Assembly (NCBI RefSeq): GCF_000315545.1
Contig: NZ_JH992902.1
Location: forward strand, 965,280-1,029,279
Direction: 5' to 3'
Source of the DNA: Selenomonas sp. F0473
Lineage (GTDB): Bacteria; Bacillota; Negativicutes; Selenomonadales; Selenomonadaceae
Length of the DNA: 64,000 nt
The notes under the pieces are model-generated. The model searched no databases. It had not been told where the DNA came from and saw only the letters and a list, made by a program, of their open reading frames with translations. A program made the translations under genes and the position numbers. Position 1 is the stretch's first letter, and each line of letters begins with the position of its first letter. This document shows, piece by piece, positions 14,807-23,973 of the stretch.

Positions 14807-17478
14807 CACTTTGCCTCCGCCCAGTTCTTCCCCGTGTGCACATCGACGGCCAGCGGAACGGAAAGCGCCGCCGCGCCGCTCATCGCCTCCTGCAGGAGCG
14901 ATGTCACCTGCGGAATCTCGTCTCCCACAACCTCGAGCACGAGTTCATCGTGCACCTGCAGGAGAATACGGCTCTTTAACTTTGCCGCGCGCAGCGCCTC
15001 ATCCGCGCGAATCATCGCGATTTTGATTAAATCCGCCGCCGTCCCCTGAATCGGCGTATTCATCGCCATGCGCTCGGCGTTCGAACGCTGCATGAAGTTC
15101 CGGCTGTTGATTGCGGGGAGCGCGCGCCGCCGCCCGTAGAGCGTCGTCACATAGCCGTCCCGATGGGCGTCCGCAACGACCTTGTCGAGGAACGCGCGCA
15201 CACCGCGATAGCGCTCAAAATAGCGTTCGATATAGCTCGCCGCCTCCTTGCGCGAGATGCCGAGGTCCTGCGAGAGGCCGTAGTCGCTGAGGCCGTAGAC
15301 GATGCCGAAATTGACCGCCTTCGCGCTGCGGCGCTGCGCGCTCGTCACCTCCGCGAGCGACACGCCGAGCACCTCGGACGCCGTGCGCGCATGGATATCC
15401 TGCCCGTGCAGGAACGCGTCGATGAGCGTCTCGTCGCCCGACATGTGCGCGAGGATGCGCAGCTCTATCTGCGAGTAGTCCGCCGATAGCAGCGCGTCAT
15501 AGCCCTCGCCCGGCTCAAAGAGCGCACGCACGGCGCGCCCCTCCTCCGTGCGCACGGGGATGTTCTGGAGGTTCGGGTCGGAACTTGAGAGCCGCCCCGT
15601 CGCCGTCACCATCTGGTTAAAACTCGTATGCACGCGCCCCGTCTCGGGACGGATGAGCGCGCCGATGCCCTCGAGGTACGTCGAGCGGATCTTGCTCCAC
15701 ATGCGGTAGGCGAGCACCTTGTTCACAACGGGATGTGCAGCGCGCAGCTCTTCGAGCACCTCGGCGTTCGTCGAGTAGCCCGTCTTGGTCTTTTTCATCT
15801 TTGGGGAAGTCAGTCCAAGTCGATCAAAGAGAACTTCGCCGAGCTGCTTGGGCGAGCTGATATTGAACTCTTCGCCTGCCAGCGCATAGATGTCCCGCTC
15901 AATCTCCGCGATACGTTCGCTTGCCGCCGCAAGCTCGCGCGCGAGCGCCGCGCGGTTGACCGCAACGCCCGTCCGCTCCATCGCCGCGAGAACGGGCACG
16001 AGCGGCAGTTCCATCTCGGCATAGAGCCGCGTCAAGTTCGCCTGTGCAAGCGCCGCCCATAGGGGCGCATAGAGCTGCGCCGCAAGAATCACCTCATAGA
16101 AGGCCGTCTGCTCGTTATGCAGCGGCGCGCCGCTGCCGAGATGCGTATACGCCGCATAGACCGTGCGTTCCTCCGCCGTCTGCGGCGCCGCAAGCTCCTC
16201 CACATAGGCAAACGCCGCGCGCTGTATCGACCGCAGCCGCTCCTCTGGACGCAGGAGATAATCTGCGAGCGCGAGGTCAACGACATGCGCGCTGATACCG
16301 ACGCCCGCCTGCGCGTACCGTTTCGCATCCCAAAGGATGACGGGACGCTCCGAGAGCAGCGAAAGCACCGCGGAAAAATGAGGAGATGCCGCATGCAGAA
16401 CGCCGCGCACCTCCCCGTAGGCAAGTGCAAGCGCCGTGAGACGCAGGAACGGCGCCGTCCCTTCGAATACGCCGGCGACGGCAAGGCTCTCTGCGCTGCG
16501 GAGCGCATTCATATCAAGGCCCGCGTCAAGGTCGGCCGCCGAGAGGTCGATTTCATCCGCCTCCGCTGCAAAGAGCGACTGCTCCACGTCCGCCGCTTCT
16601 GCCTGCGGCGCGAGATAGTCCGATAGGCTGCGCCACACCGAGCGCAGCTCGTACTCCCTGCAAAACGCCTCGAGTGCCGCGCGGTCGGGCTGCATGCGAA
16701 AATCCTCCGCCGTATAGCGGAGTTCCGGCACATCGCATTTGATTGTTGCAAGCTCTTTTGAGAGAATCGCTTGGTCGCGGTACTCTATGAGCGAGGCGCT
16801 CAGTTTTTTCCCGCCGGCCTCCGCCGCATGGGAGAGGACCTCTTCAAGCGTGCCGTACGTGAGGAGGAGTTTCGTCGCGGTCTTTGGGCCGATGCCCGGG
16901 ACGCCCGGAATGTTGTCCGAGCTGTCGCCCATGAGCCCCTTCATATCGATGAGGCGTATCGGCGCAAAGCCGTACTCCTCCTCGAACGCCGCCGTATCGT
17001 AGCGGCGCGTGTCGCTGATGCCCTTTTTCGTGAGGAGGACGCTGAGCCCCGCGCGGATGAGCTGGAGCGCGTCGCGGTCGCCCGTCACGACGAGGGTCTC
17101 CGCCCCCGCGGCCGCCGCCTGCGCGGCAAGCGTGCCGATGATGTCGTCCGCCTCGTAGCCCTTCATCTCGACGAAGGGGATGCCGAGGCAGCCCGCGAGC
17201 TTCTTCAGCAGCGGAATCTGCGCAACGAGCTCCTCGGGCGTCTTGTCGCGCGTCCCCTTATAGTCGGGGTAAAGCGCCGTCCGGAACGTCGTGCGGCTCT
17301 TATCGAACGCAATGACAATCTGCGTCGGCGCGTGTTCCCTGAGGAGCCTCACGAGCATCATCGCAAAGCCGTGCACGGCGTTCGTATGGACGCCGCGTGC
17401 GTTCGGCGGGAGCTGCAGCGCGTAGAACGCGCGGAAGAAGAGACTGCTCCCGTCGATGACTGCAAATTTTTCCGTCAC
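14806..17478 (-). CDS. polA: DNA polymerase I
   Basis: 890 residues. N-terminal 5'-3' flap nuclease (FAVIDGSSLFFRAFYAL; MKGYEADDIIGTLA; GDRDALQLI; GLMGDSSDNIPGVPGIGPKTA). The central region replaces the proofreading DxE motif with non-acidic sequence, so the 3'-5' exonuclease is probably inactive. The C-terminal polymerase has DYSQIELRILAHMSGD, RRSAKAVNFGIVYGLS and VHDELVLEV. It fills gaps and removes Okazaki primers. It starts with GTG overlapping the stop of the adenosyltransferase gene (GTGA). Confidence 0.95.
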   Translation of the reverse strand: MTEKFAVIDGSSLFFRAFYALQLPPNARGVHTNAVHGFAMMLVRLLREHAPTQIVIAFDKSRTTFRTALYPDYKGTRDKTPEELVAQIPLLKKLAGCLGIPFVEMKGYEADDIIGTLAAQAAAAGAETLVVTGDRDALQLIRAGLSVLLTKKGISDTRRYDTAAFEEEYGFAPIRLIDMKGLMGDSSDNIPGVPGIGPKTATKLLLTYGTLEEVLSHAAEAGGKKLSASLIEYRDQAILSKELATIKCDVPELRYTAEDFRMQPDRAALEAFCREYELRSVWRSLSDYLAPQAEAADVEQSLFAAEADEIDLSAADLDAGLDMNALRSAESLAVAGVFEGTAPFLRLTALALAYGEVRGVLHAASPHFSAVLSLLSERPVILWDAKRYAQAGVGISAHVVDLALADYLLRPEERLRSIQRAAFAYVEELAAPQTAEERTVYAAYTHLGSGAPLHNEQTAFYEVILAAQLYAPLWAALAQANLTRLYAEMELPLVPVLAAMERTGVAVNRAALARELAAASERIAEIERDIYALAGEEFNISSPKQLGEVLFDRLGLTSPKMKKTKTGYSTNAEVLEELRAAHPVVNKVLAYRMWSKIRSTYLEGIGALIRPETGRVHTSFNQMVTATGRLSSSDPNLQNIPVRTEEGRAVRALFEPGEGYDALLSADYSQIELRILAHMSGDETLIDAFLHGQDIHARTASEVLGVSLAEVTSAQRRSAKAVNFGIVYGLSDYGLSQDLGISRKEAASYIERYFERYRGVRAFLDKVVADAHRDGYVTTLYGRRRALPAINSRNFMQRSNAERMAMNTPIQGTAADLIKIAMIRADEALRAAKLKSRILLQVHDELVLEVVGDEIPQVTSLLQEAMSGAAALSVPLAVDVHTGKNWAEAK

Positions 17479-17984
17479 TTGTCGCGCACATCCTGTTCTT
17501 CGAGACGCATGAGGAGGAAGATATAGTCCGACATACGGTTGAGGAACCGGATGTCGATCTCATGGACATCCTCCTCGCGGCGCAGCGACCACGCGCGCCG
17601 TTCCGCCGTGCGCGCCGTCGTGCGTGCGAAGTCGAGCATCGCGCCGCCCTTCGTCTCGCCCGGGATGAGGAAGACGCGCAGCGGCGGCAGGCTCTTTTCG
17701 ATAGCGTCCTCATCCGCCTCGAGTTCCGCCATCATCTCGGCAGTAATCATCGGTTCTTTCCCGATACTCGCAAAATCCGCCATCAGCATGCCGAGTTTCT
17801 TCTGCAGATTCAGAATCCGCTCCTTGACGCTCTCATTCACAACAAAAGCACGCGCCATGCCGAGCGCGGAAGCGAGGCTGTCCACGCTCCCGTATACCTC
17901 GACGCGGCGGTGATCCTTATCGACGCGCTCGCCCGTGAAGAGGCTCGTCTGTCCCTTATCGCCCGTTTTGGTCGTCACACCCAT
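17475..17984 (-). CDS. PduO-type ATP:cob(I)alamin adenosyltransferase
   Basis: 169 residues. It shows TKTGDKGQTSLFTGERVDKD (ATP-binding N-terminus), VYGSVDSLASALGMAR, FLIPGETKGGAMLDFARTTARTAERRA and RFLNRMSDYIFLLMR, all hallmarks of PduO-type transferases. It makes adenosylcobalamin, the cofactor of the methylmalonyl-CoA mutase encoded at 30924-33003. A GGAGGAGACCGCA ribosome site precedes the ATG. It is the first gene of the polA-coaE-slt-polC string, an unexpected position for a B12 gene. Confidence 0.93.
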   Translation of the reverse strand: MGVTTKTGDKGQTSLFTGERVDKDHRRVEVYGSVDSLASALGMARAFVVNESVKERILNLQKKLGMLMADFASIGKEPMITAEMMAELEADEDAIEKSLPPLRVFLIPGETKGGAMLDFARTTARTAERRAWSLRREEDVHEIDIRFLNRMSDYIFLLMRLEEQDVRDK

Positions 17985-18012
17985 TGCGGTCTCCTCCTTT
18001 ATATATGCATGT

Positions 18013-18040
18013 GCCCGGCCGCGCGGCAGCGCGGTCGGGC
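18013..18040 (-). terminator. GC-rich hairpin after ndk, weak terminator
   Basis: GCCCGGCCGCGC paired across a 4-base loop with its near complement, 20 bases past the ndk stop. The following T-tract is poor, so it may attenuate rather than end transcription into the adenosyltransferase gene. Confidence 0.45.
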
Positions 18041-18059
18041 GATTATTTCCGATGTATTT

Positions 18060-18473
18060 TTAGAAAATCTCCGTCTCGCTGAAGAAGATGTGAATCTCGC
18101 GCGCGGCGCTCTCCGGACTGTCGGAGGCGTGGACGGCGTTCTCGCTCCCGTCCTTCGCAAAGCGCTTGCGGATGGTTCCCTCAGCCGCGTTCGCGGGGTT
18201 CGTCGCGCCGTGCAGCTCGCGCACGCGTGCAATCGCGTTCTCTCCGGCAAGCACCATCGCAACGAGCGGCGCGGAGGTCATGAACGCGGAGAGTTCGCCG
18301 TAAAACGGCTTCGTCAAATGCTCCTCATAATGAATACGCGCGATGCGATCCGTCATCTGCATCATCTTCATCGCGCGGATCGTGAGTCCCGCGTCCTCAT
18401 ACGCCTTCGTGATGTCGCCGATGTGATGCGCCTTGACGGCATCCGGCTTAATGAGAACCAATGTCTGTTCCAT
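18060..18473 (-). CDS. ndk: nucleoside diphosphate kinase
   Basis: 137 residues with TLVLIKPDAVKAH at the start and the phosphohistidine H115 in ENAVHASDSPESA. It transfers the terminal phosphate of ATP to other NDPs, keeping NTP and dNTP pools. Length is family-typical. The ATG overlaps the stop of the carbonic-anhydrase-like gene (TAATG). Confidence 0.96.
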   Translation of the reverse strand: MEQTLVLIKPDAVKAHHIGDITKAYEDAGLTIRAMKMMQMTDRIARIHYEEHLTKPFYGELSAFMTSAPLVAMVLAGENAIARVRELHGATNPANAAEGTIRKRFAKDGSENAVHASDSPESAAREIHIFFSETEIF

Positions 18474-19003
18474 TACTTCAACTCCTCAATCATCTTTTGG
18501 TATTCTGCGGCGAGTTCCGCATAGTTCGCCGCCGCAGCCTGCAGCGCCTCGATTTCGTCGTCGCGCAGCGCGCGGACAATCTGTGCGGGGGAACCGAACA
18601 CGAGCGAGTTCGACGGGATCTTCTTGTGCTGCGGCAGAAAGGTGCCCGCGCCGATGACGACGTTCTCGCCGATCTCGGAGTAACCCATCACGATCGATCC
18701 CATGCCGATGAGCGTATTGCCGCCGATTTTGCTGCAGTGCACGACGGCGTTGTGTCCGATGAGCACGCTGTCTCCAATCTCGACAGGCACATCCCGCATG
18801 ACGTGAATCGTCGCGTTCTCTTGGATGTTCGTGTTGCTGCCGATGGTAATCGGCTGGAAGTCGCCGCGTACGACGGCACCGAACCAAACGCTTGAACCGG
18901 CGCCGATCGTCACATCGCCGATCACCGCCGCCGACGGTGCGATAAATGCCGTGGGATCTATGGTCGGGCTCTTTCCCCGGTAGGGCAGAATGATCTTGTC
19001 CAT
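18473..19003 (-). CDS. gamma-carbonic anhydrase family protein, left-handed beta-helix
   Basis: 176 residues of hexapeptide repeats (IxxxxxV pattern) from about residue 15 to 135, then a C-terminal helix. The metal-ligand histidines are in NATIHVM and GHNAVVHCS, as in Cam/CaiE/YrdA/PaaY proteins. Members are trimeric; some hydrate CO2, many have no proven activity. ATG at 19003 is chosen since GAGGAGGCGCG lies just before it. It leads a transcript with ndk. Confidence 0.88.
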   Translation of the reverse strand: MDKIILPYRGKSPTIDPTAFIAPSAAVIGDVTIGAGSSVWFGAVVRGDFQPITIGSNTNIQENATIHVMRDVPVEIGDSVLIGHNAVVHCSKIGGNTLIGMGSIVMGYSEIGENVVIGAGTFLPQHKKIPSNSLVFGSPAQIVRALRDDEIEALQAAAANYAELAAEYQKMIEELK

Positions 19004-19041
19004 CGATACGCGCCTCCTCAACATGTTCCGCTGTCCACTCT

Positions 19042-19050
19042 ATTATAGCA
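19042..19050 (-). promoter_or_regulatory. extended -10 promoter for the gamma-CA/ndk transcript
   Basis: TGCTATAAT on the minus strand, 39 bases before the start codon; no good -35 match at 17 bases. Confidence 0.6.
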
Positions 19051-19120
19051 TGTCGGGGGCATATTTTCATCATATTTTATTTCTCGTTTCGATGGGGAGT
19101 TGTCCCGTTCGCGTCCTCAA

Positions 19121-20443
19121 TCATTTCATGTTCGGAGATATTTTTCCCGCCTTCATATCGGCGATTCTTCTGTCCAAAACGGCAATATTTTCGGCCGAGT
19201 AAAACGGGTCTCCGGCACGTTCCTTCAAATATTTTTGCAGCGCGCGGATTCTCGCCATGCGCAGCCACGCGCCAATCTCTGTACCGCAGAGGTGCGCGGG
19301 GGCATCCCTGCCCGTAACGCGCAGCATGACGGCGAGGTACTCCGCGCCGTGCGCGAGATAGTCGGGCAGCGCCCCGTGGTCGGCGCGGATGATGACGGCG
19401 AACTGCTCCATCGAAAGCCCCGAGACGCCGATACCGAGCAGGAGGTCTGCGATTTTCCCGATGTGCGTGAGGCGCGGCGCGCGCATATGCTGGCGGATGA
19501 CGAACGACGCCGCCTTCATCCACGCATGGGGGAGCGTCATGCGCCGGTTCCATGCAGCGAGCGCGTCCAGCCCCGCAACCTCATGTCCATAGTGGTGCGA
19601 CAGCATCTCGGCGGGCGTCAGTCCCTTGCCGATGTCGTGGACGAGCGCGGCGAACCGCGTGAGGACATCGTCCGTCTCCGCCGCCACCGCATCTGTCATC
19701 GCCATCGTGTGTTCGAACGCGTCCCCCTCGGGATGGAACTCTGTCGGCTGCGTCTTGCCGGAGAGCGCCGCGAGTTCCGGAAATGTAAGAGAGAGCAGCC
19801 CAGCCGCATGGAGCACGCGAAAGAACACGGACGGCCGCGGCGTCATGAGCGCGCGGCGCAGCTCGCCCATCAGGCGCTCCGTGGGTTCTCTTTGCAGCTC
19901 CGCCGCGCAGGAACGCATGTATCCTATCGTCCGCGGCTCAACCGCATAGCCGAACGCCGCCGCCTGCCGCGCCGCGCGCAGTGCCCGCACGGGGTCCTCG
20001 GTGAAATGCGCCGAGACCGCGCGGATGATGCCGGCGGCGATATCGGCGCGTCCCCCGTAGGGGTCGATCAGCGTGCCCGCGGGAAGCTCCAGCGCCATCG
20101 CGTTCATCGTCGTATCGCGCCGACAGAGGTCCTCCTCAATCGTCACGGCAGGGTCGAACGTGACGTCAAAGCCGCGATAGCCCGTGCCCGTCTTGACCTC
20201 CCTGCGCGCAAAGGAGACCTCCGCGCGCCGCCCGTCGATGCGCACATGATAGACGGGGAAGGACTTGCCAATCTTCTCTGCCCGCGGGAAGAGCGCGCGA
20301 AAGCGCGCCTCCTCCATCCCCGTCATCACATAGTCGACATCGTGCGCCGCGGCGCCGCGGAACCGGTCGCGCACGCATCCGCCCACGCGGAAGACGCGCG
20401 CCCCCGCGCGGCGCACGGTCTCTGCAAAGACCCGTTCCGTCAT
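19121..20443 (-). CDS. cca: CCA-adding tRNA nucleotidyltransferase with HD domain
   Basis: 440 residues. The N-terminal nucleotidyltransferase head has VFRVGGCVRDRF and the catalytic DVDYVMTG, then RRDTTMNAMA and EDPVRALRAARQAA. The C-terminal half has an HD phosphohydrolase block (AFEHTMAMTD; AALVHDIGKG). It builds or repairs the 3' CCA of tRNAs. ATG at 20443 is preceded by GGAGGGG; a longer frame starting at 20500 would run into the tRNA terminator. Both tRNAs upstream already encode CCA, so here the enzyme would mainly repair. Confidence 0.93.
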   Translation of the reverse strand: MTERVFAETVRRAGARVFRVGGCVRDRFRGAAAHDVDYVMTGMEEARFRALFPRAEKIGKSFPVYHVRIDGRRAEVSFARREVKTGTGYRGFDVTFDPAVTIEEDLCRRDTTMNAMALELPAGTLIDPYGGRADIAAGIIRAVSAHFTEDPVRALRAARQAAAFGYAVEPRTIGYMRSCAAELQREPTERLMGELRRALMTPRPSVFFRVLHAAGLLSLTFPELAALSGKTQPTEFHPEGDAFEHTMAMTDAVAAETDDVLTRFAALVHDIGKGLTPAEMLSHHYGHEVAGLDALAAWNRRMTLPHAWMKAASFVIRQHMRAPRLTHIGKIADLLLGIGVSGLSMEQFAVIIRADHGALPDYLAHGAEYLAVMLRVTGRDAPAHLCGTEIGAWLRMARIRALQKYLKERAGDPFYSAENIAVLDRRIADMKAGKISPNMK

Positions 20444-20465
20444 CCGCGCCCCTCCTCTCGCGGGA

Positions 20466-20496
20466 AATAAAAAAAGCATCACCTGCGCGATGCTCT
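20466..20496 (-). terminator. terminator of the tRNA operon
   Basis: Minus-strand GAGCATCGC, loop, GTGATGCTTTTTTTATT: a clear hairpin with a T7 run, right after the tRNA with anticodon CAT and 23 bases before the cca start. Confidence 0.8.
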
Positions 20497-20505
20497 TCAA
20501 CTCTA

Positions 20506-20582
20506 TGGTGGGCCCACTTGGACTTGAACCAAGGACCGACCGGTTATGAGCCGGTTGCTCTAACCAACTGAGCTATAGGCCC
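20506..20582 (-). tRNA. tRNA with anticodon CAT, probably tRNA-Ile2 (else elongator Met)
   Basis: 77 bases folding into a full cloverleaf: acceptor GGGCCTA with TGGGCCC, anticodon loop CTCATAA, T-loop GTTCAAGTC, and encoded CCA. The anticodon arm GGCTCATAACC resembles tRNA-Ile whose C34 is converted to lysidine, rather than initiator Met. Confidence 0.9.
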
Positions 20583-20653
20583 CTATGCAGCGAGGAACAG
20601 CGCGTTCGCCGCTTTTCAAAAAAACCTGCGCGCTGCGCAGGTCCGGTAAGCGA

Positions 20654-20728
20654 TGGAGCGGAAAACGAGGCTCGAACTCGCGACCCCCACCTTGGCAAGG
20701 TGGTGCTCTACCACTGAGCTACTTCCGC
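20654..20728 (-). tRNA. tRNA-Gly (GCC)
   Basis: 75 bases: acceptor GCGGAAG with TTTCCGC, anticodon loop TTGCCAA (GCC), T-loop GTTCGAGCC, encoded CCA. It is first in a two-tRNA transcript with the CAT tRNA. Confidence 0.95.
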
Positions 20729-20765
20729 ATCCTGCGCCGACGACGTCTGTCAGTCAACGGATATT

Positions 20766-20794
20766 ATTCTAACAAGGGAACGAATTTCTGTCAA
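20766..20794 (-). promoter_or_regulatory. strong promoter of the tRNA pair
   Basis: TTGACA (20789-20794), 17 bases, TAGAAT (20766-20771), 38 bases before tRNA-Gly. Confidence 0.8.
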
Positions 20795-20887
20795 GCCGAT
20801 TTTTGCGGCGCATCCGTCCCGACACAAAAAGGAGCGGGCTTTACGGCGCCCTGTCTAAAAAACGATATGGCGGCAAAGTATTTTTTA

Positions 20888-20896
20888 TGATATACT
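20888..20896 (+). promoter_or_regulatory. possible extended -10 promoter of the small membrane protein gene
   Basis: TGATATACT 42 bases before the start codon. No clear -35 box. Confidence 0.4.
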
Positions 20897-20937
20897 GACA
20901 ACGTTTGTACAATCAATAAACAAAGGAACGGACCGCA

Positions 20938-21267
20938 ATGGCAAGAATGTTGAAAAAGCTAAAACAGAAGCACGCCCCACAGACGGATGCCGCATCCGCG
21001 CCGCCGACAGGCAAGGGATATTTGATCCTCGGCATCGTGCTCTTCACACTGACGCTCACGATCGCGGGATGGGAGATGTTCGACGCCGTCAGCCGCGCGA
21101 TGTATATTCTGCTCACGATTTCTCTCGGGCTCACCTATACGAACCGCTATCACGGGCACCGGCTCTCCGAGACGCAGCGCATGCTCGTTACGCGCGGGAG
21201 TTTCGCGACGATCGGGCTTGCCGCCGCGCTCTTCTTGATGGAACTGTATCAAAGATATATCGCATAA
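20938..21267 (+). CDS. small membrane protein of unknown function
   Basis: 109 residues. A basic N-terminal tail (MARMLKKLKQKHAP) precedes three predicted membrane helices (about 28-45, 52-68, 85-103), with a basic/polar loop YTNRYHGHRLSETQR between the last two. AAAGGAAC stands before the ATG. I do not recognise the family. It is the only plus-strand gene between 9 kb and 41.9 kb and shares a bidirectional terminator with the AtpI-like gene. Confidence 0.7.
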   Translation: MARMLKKLKQKHAPQTDAASAPPTGKGYLILGIVLFTLTLTIAGWEMFDAVSRAMYILLTISLGLTYTNRYHGHRLSETQRMLVTRGSFATIGLAAALFLMELYQRYIA

Positions 21268-21367
21268 CGGATGCGGCGCGCAATCGGACGGGCGACAAAT
21301 TCGTCATGCCGCAGGCGCGCCCTCCGGCCTCCCCTACGAGGGCGGCGTCAATCGCATATAAAAACGG

Positions 21368-21400
21368 AGCCGCCGCACAACGAAAATTTGTGCGGCGGCT
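21368..21400. terminator. bidirectional terminator
   Basis: AGCCGCCGCACAA and its complement around a short loop, with TTTTT on the minus-strand side and a mixed T-rich tract on the plus side. It ends both the plus-strand small membrane gene and the minus-strand wec operon. Confidence 0.8.
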
Positions 21401-21411
21401 CTTCTATGCTT

Positions 21412-21657
21412 TTATACGATTTTAAATGCCTTGAGCTGGCGGTAGATGGAGTACCCCGCGGCGGGGAATCCGAGCAGGATGCCGGCGACGGTACAGATGC
21501 GCCCCGTCCCGAGGAAATCGTCGAGCCATTTTCCGATATAGATAAAGATGCCGAGGAAAACGACGAGGTAGACGCCGACGCCCGAGAGCACGCCGAATGC
21601 GCGCAGGGCATCCGTGAGCCCCGACGCGTTTTCTTTTGGCTTCCGCCGTTCCCCCAT
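21412..21657 (-). CDS. AtpI/AtpZ-like small membrane protein
   Basis: 81 residues with two membrane helices separated by a short polar loop (GKWLDDFLGTGR), the layout of AtpZ/AtpI proteins that help ATP synthase assembly or Mg uptake. The glycine-rich second helix (AGILLGFPAAGYSIYRQL) supports this. In many genomes it precedes the atp operon. Here it is the last gene of the wecA/wecB string and a terminator follows, so no atp genes are linked on this side. Confidence 0.72.
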   Translation of the reverse strand: MGERRKPKENASGLTDALRAFGVLSGVGVYLVVFLGIFIYIGKWLDDFLGTGRICTVAGILLGFPAAGYSIYRQLKAFKIV

Positions 21658-21672
21658 CGTGTTCCGCCCCTT

Positions 21673-22845
21673 TCAGTGTTCCGCGCAGGCCTCGCTGCGG
21701 AACGGCTCGGGCGGCGCATGGCGATGTCCCGCATGATAGAGGATCGCCTCAATGATGCGCTCCGCGGCCTTGCCGTCGCCATAAGGATTGACCGCCTCCG
21801 CCATCCGCGTATACGCCGTGGGCTCGGTGAGGAGCCGCATCGTCTCCCGGTAGACACGTTCCTCATCCGTGCCGACGAGATGCACCGTTCCCGCCGCAAC
21901 AGCCTCCGGACGCTCCGTCGTATCGCGCAGAACAAGCACCGGTTTTCCGAGTGCGGGCGCCTCCTCCTGAATACCGCCCGAATCCGTGAGCACGATGTCC
22001 ACGCGCGCCATGAGGTTGGCGAACGGTTCGTATTCGAGCGGATCGACGAGATAGACGCGCGGGAGATGGCCTAGCTCTTCCCGCACGATCTCGCGAACCT
22101 TTGGATTGCGGTGTACGGGAAAAATAACCTCCACATCCGCGAGCTCGTCAACGATACTGTGGATTGCGCGGTAGACATGCCGCATCGGTTCGCCGAGATT
22201 CTCACGGCGATGGGTCGTAACGAGGAGTACGCGGCGGTTTGCAAAATCCACCTTTGAAAGTTCCGCCGGCAGCACATAGTCCGGCCTGACCGTATGATGC
22301 AGCGCGTCGATGACCGTATTGCCCGTGACGAAGATGCGGCGCTCCGGAACCCCCTCCGCGGCAAGGTTGTCATGCGCCGTCTCCGTGGGGGCGAAATGGA
22401 GCGTCGCAATGCCGCCCGTCAGCCGGCGGTTCATCTCCTCCGGGAACGGCGAGTAGATGTCGTGCGTCCGCAGCCCCGCTTCCACGTGCCCGACGGGAAT
22501 CTGGTGATAATATGCGGCGAGCGCTCCCGCAAAGGTCGTCGTCGTATCGCCGTGCACAAGCACGAGATCCGGGCGTTCTTTTTGGAACACCTCGTTGATG
22601 CCGAGCAGCGCGCGCGTCGTAATATCGAAGAGCGTCTGCCCCGCCGCCATAATATTGAGATCATAGTCGGGAACAATCCGGAAGAGGCGCAGGACCTGAT
22701 CGAGCATCTCGCGGTGCTGCGCCGTCACAAGCGTCCGCGTCTCGATCTCATCCGTATGGCGCATCAGCTCCATAACGACGGGCGCCATCTTGATCGCCTC
22801 GGGACGCGTGCCAAAAATCGACATGACTTTGATTTTGCCGATCAT
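21673..22845 (-). CDS. wecB: UDP-N-acetylglucosamine 2-epimerase (non-hydrolysing)
   Basis: 390 residues. SIFGTRPEAIKMAPV, VTAQHREMLDQVL, VHGDTTTTFAGALAAYY, GHVEAGLRT, THRRENLGEP and TDSGGIQEEAPALGKPVLVLRDTTERPE are canonical. It makes UDP-ManNAc for surface polysaccharides. The ATG at 22845 has AGAGAGGAGC in front; an upstream in-frame GTG at 22872 lies ahead of that site. It follows the wecA-type gene by 34 bases. Confidence 0.95.
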   Translation of the reverse strand: MIGKIKVMSIFGTRPEAIKMAPVVMELMRHTDEIETRTLVTAQHREMLDQVLRLFRIVPDYDLNIMAAGQTLFDITTRALLGINEVFQKERPDLVLVHGDTTTTFAGALAAYYHQIPVGHVEAGLRTHDIYSPFPEEMNRRLTGGIATLHFAPTETAHDNLAAEGVPERRIFVTGNTVIDALHHTVRPDYVLPAELSKVDFANRRVLLVTTHRRENLGEPMRHVYRAIHSIVDELADVEVIFPVHRNPKVREIVREELGHLPRVYLVDPLEYEPFANLMARVDIVLTDSGGIQEEAPALGKPVLVLRDTTERPEAVAAGTVHLVGTDEERVYRETMRLLTEPTAYTRMAEAVNPYGDGKAAERIIEAILYHAGHRHAPPEPFRSEACAEH

Positions 22846-22879
22846 GCTGCTCTTGCTCCTCTCTGGATTCACGATAGGA

Positions 22880-23929
22880 TTATTTTTGCTGCGGCATATC
22901 GAGTTGGAGGATGCCCAGCTTGCGCGCGCCGAAGAATACCGCCGCCGCGACGATGAGGATGATCAGCAGCGCCGCCTGCATGCTGACCGCCGTGAGCGCG
23001 AGCGCGCACAGCCCGAAGAGCGCGCTCACAACATACATGAGGAGCACCGCCTGTTTCTGCGTAAACCCGTGTGCGAGCAAACGGTGATGGAGGTGCCCCT
23101 TGTCCGGCTTAAAGATCGGCCGATGATTCCGCGCGCGCCGCACGATGGCGAACGTCGTATCGAGAATCGGCAGCCCCAGCGCGAGAATCGGAACGATGAG
23201 CGCAATCGTCGCCGCGCTCTTCACGGCGCCGATGACGGAGATGCCCGCCAGCATAAAACCGAGGAACATGCTCCCCGTATCGCCCATAAAGATACGCGCG
23301 GGATTGAAATTGTAGTACAGGAAACCGAGCGCCGCGCCCGCAAGCGCCGCCGTGACCATCGCCACAACGGGGATTCCCTCCTCCATTGCAACGAGGGAGA
23401 TCGTGATCGCCGCAATCGAGGAGACCCCTGCGGCGAGGCCGTCGAGACCGTCGATGAGATTCACCGTATTGGTCAGCCCGACCACCCAAAAGATCGTCGC
23501 GGGAATCGCGAGGAATTCGAGATAAATATAGTCGCCGAACGGATCGGTGATCACATCGATGCGCACGTCAAATCCGATGACAAGCACGCAGGCCGCAAAA
23601 ATCTGTCCGAGGAGTTTTACCTTCGCCGGCAGATCGCAGTAATCGTCGACGATTCCGATGACGACGATGATCGTACCGCCGACAATCAGCCCCACAAGGC
23701 TCGTCATGAGCTCCGGCGGGAGATCGGAAACCGTTAACTGTGCCAGAATGGAGACCATAAAGGCCGCGTATATGCCGATACCGCCGATGCGCGGGACGGG
23801 GCGTACGTGCACCTTACGCGCATCGGGCGTATCGAGCGCCCCCGTCCGCCGCGCAAAGGCAATGACGGCGGGCATCAAAAAGAGCGCCACGCCGAGCGCT
23901 ATCAAAAATGCTAGGACATAATCGGGCAT
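22880..23929 (-). CDS. undecaprenyl-phosphate GlcNAc-1-phosphate transferase, WecA/TagO type
   Basis: 349 residues, about ten membrane helices. It carries DTPDARKVHVRPVPRIGG, GIVDDYCDL (the DDxxD Mg site), NTVNLIDGLDGLAAG, FMGDTGSMFLGF and a C-terminal DKGHLHHRLLAHG histidine motif. It starts lipid-linked polysaccharide synthesis by moving a sugar phosphate onto undecaprenyl phosphate. Its own promoter (23974-24002) and AAGGAGAGC ribosome site precede it. Coupled to wecB, it fits LPS O-chain or a related envelope glycan. Confidence 0.93.
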   Translation of the reverse strand: MPDYVLAFLIALGVALFLMPAVIAFARRTGALDTPDARKVHVRPVPRIGGIGIYAAFMVSILAQLTVSDLPPELMTSLVGLIVGGTIIVVIGIVDDYCDLPAKVKLLGQIFAACVLVIGFDVRIDVITDPFGDYIYLEFLAIPATIFWVVGLTNTVNLIDGLDGLAAGVSSIAAITISLVAMEEGIPVVAMVTAALAGAALGFLYYNFNPARIFMGDTGSMFLGFMLAGISVIGAVKSAATIALIVPILALGLPILDTTFAIVRRARNHRPIFKPDKGHLHHRLLAHGFTQKQAVLLMYVVSALFGLCALALTAVSMQAALLIILIVAAAVFFGARKLGILQLDMPQQK

Positions 23930-23973
23930 GTAGTCTTGCTCTCCTTACAAAGAAGTAGGGTATAATTCCATTC

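Noticed and set aside
16509-16751. small minus-strand frames inside polA
   Set aside because: Out-of-frame with polA on the same strand and without start signals.
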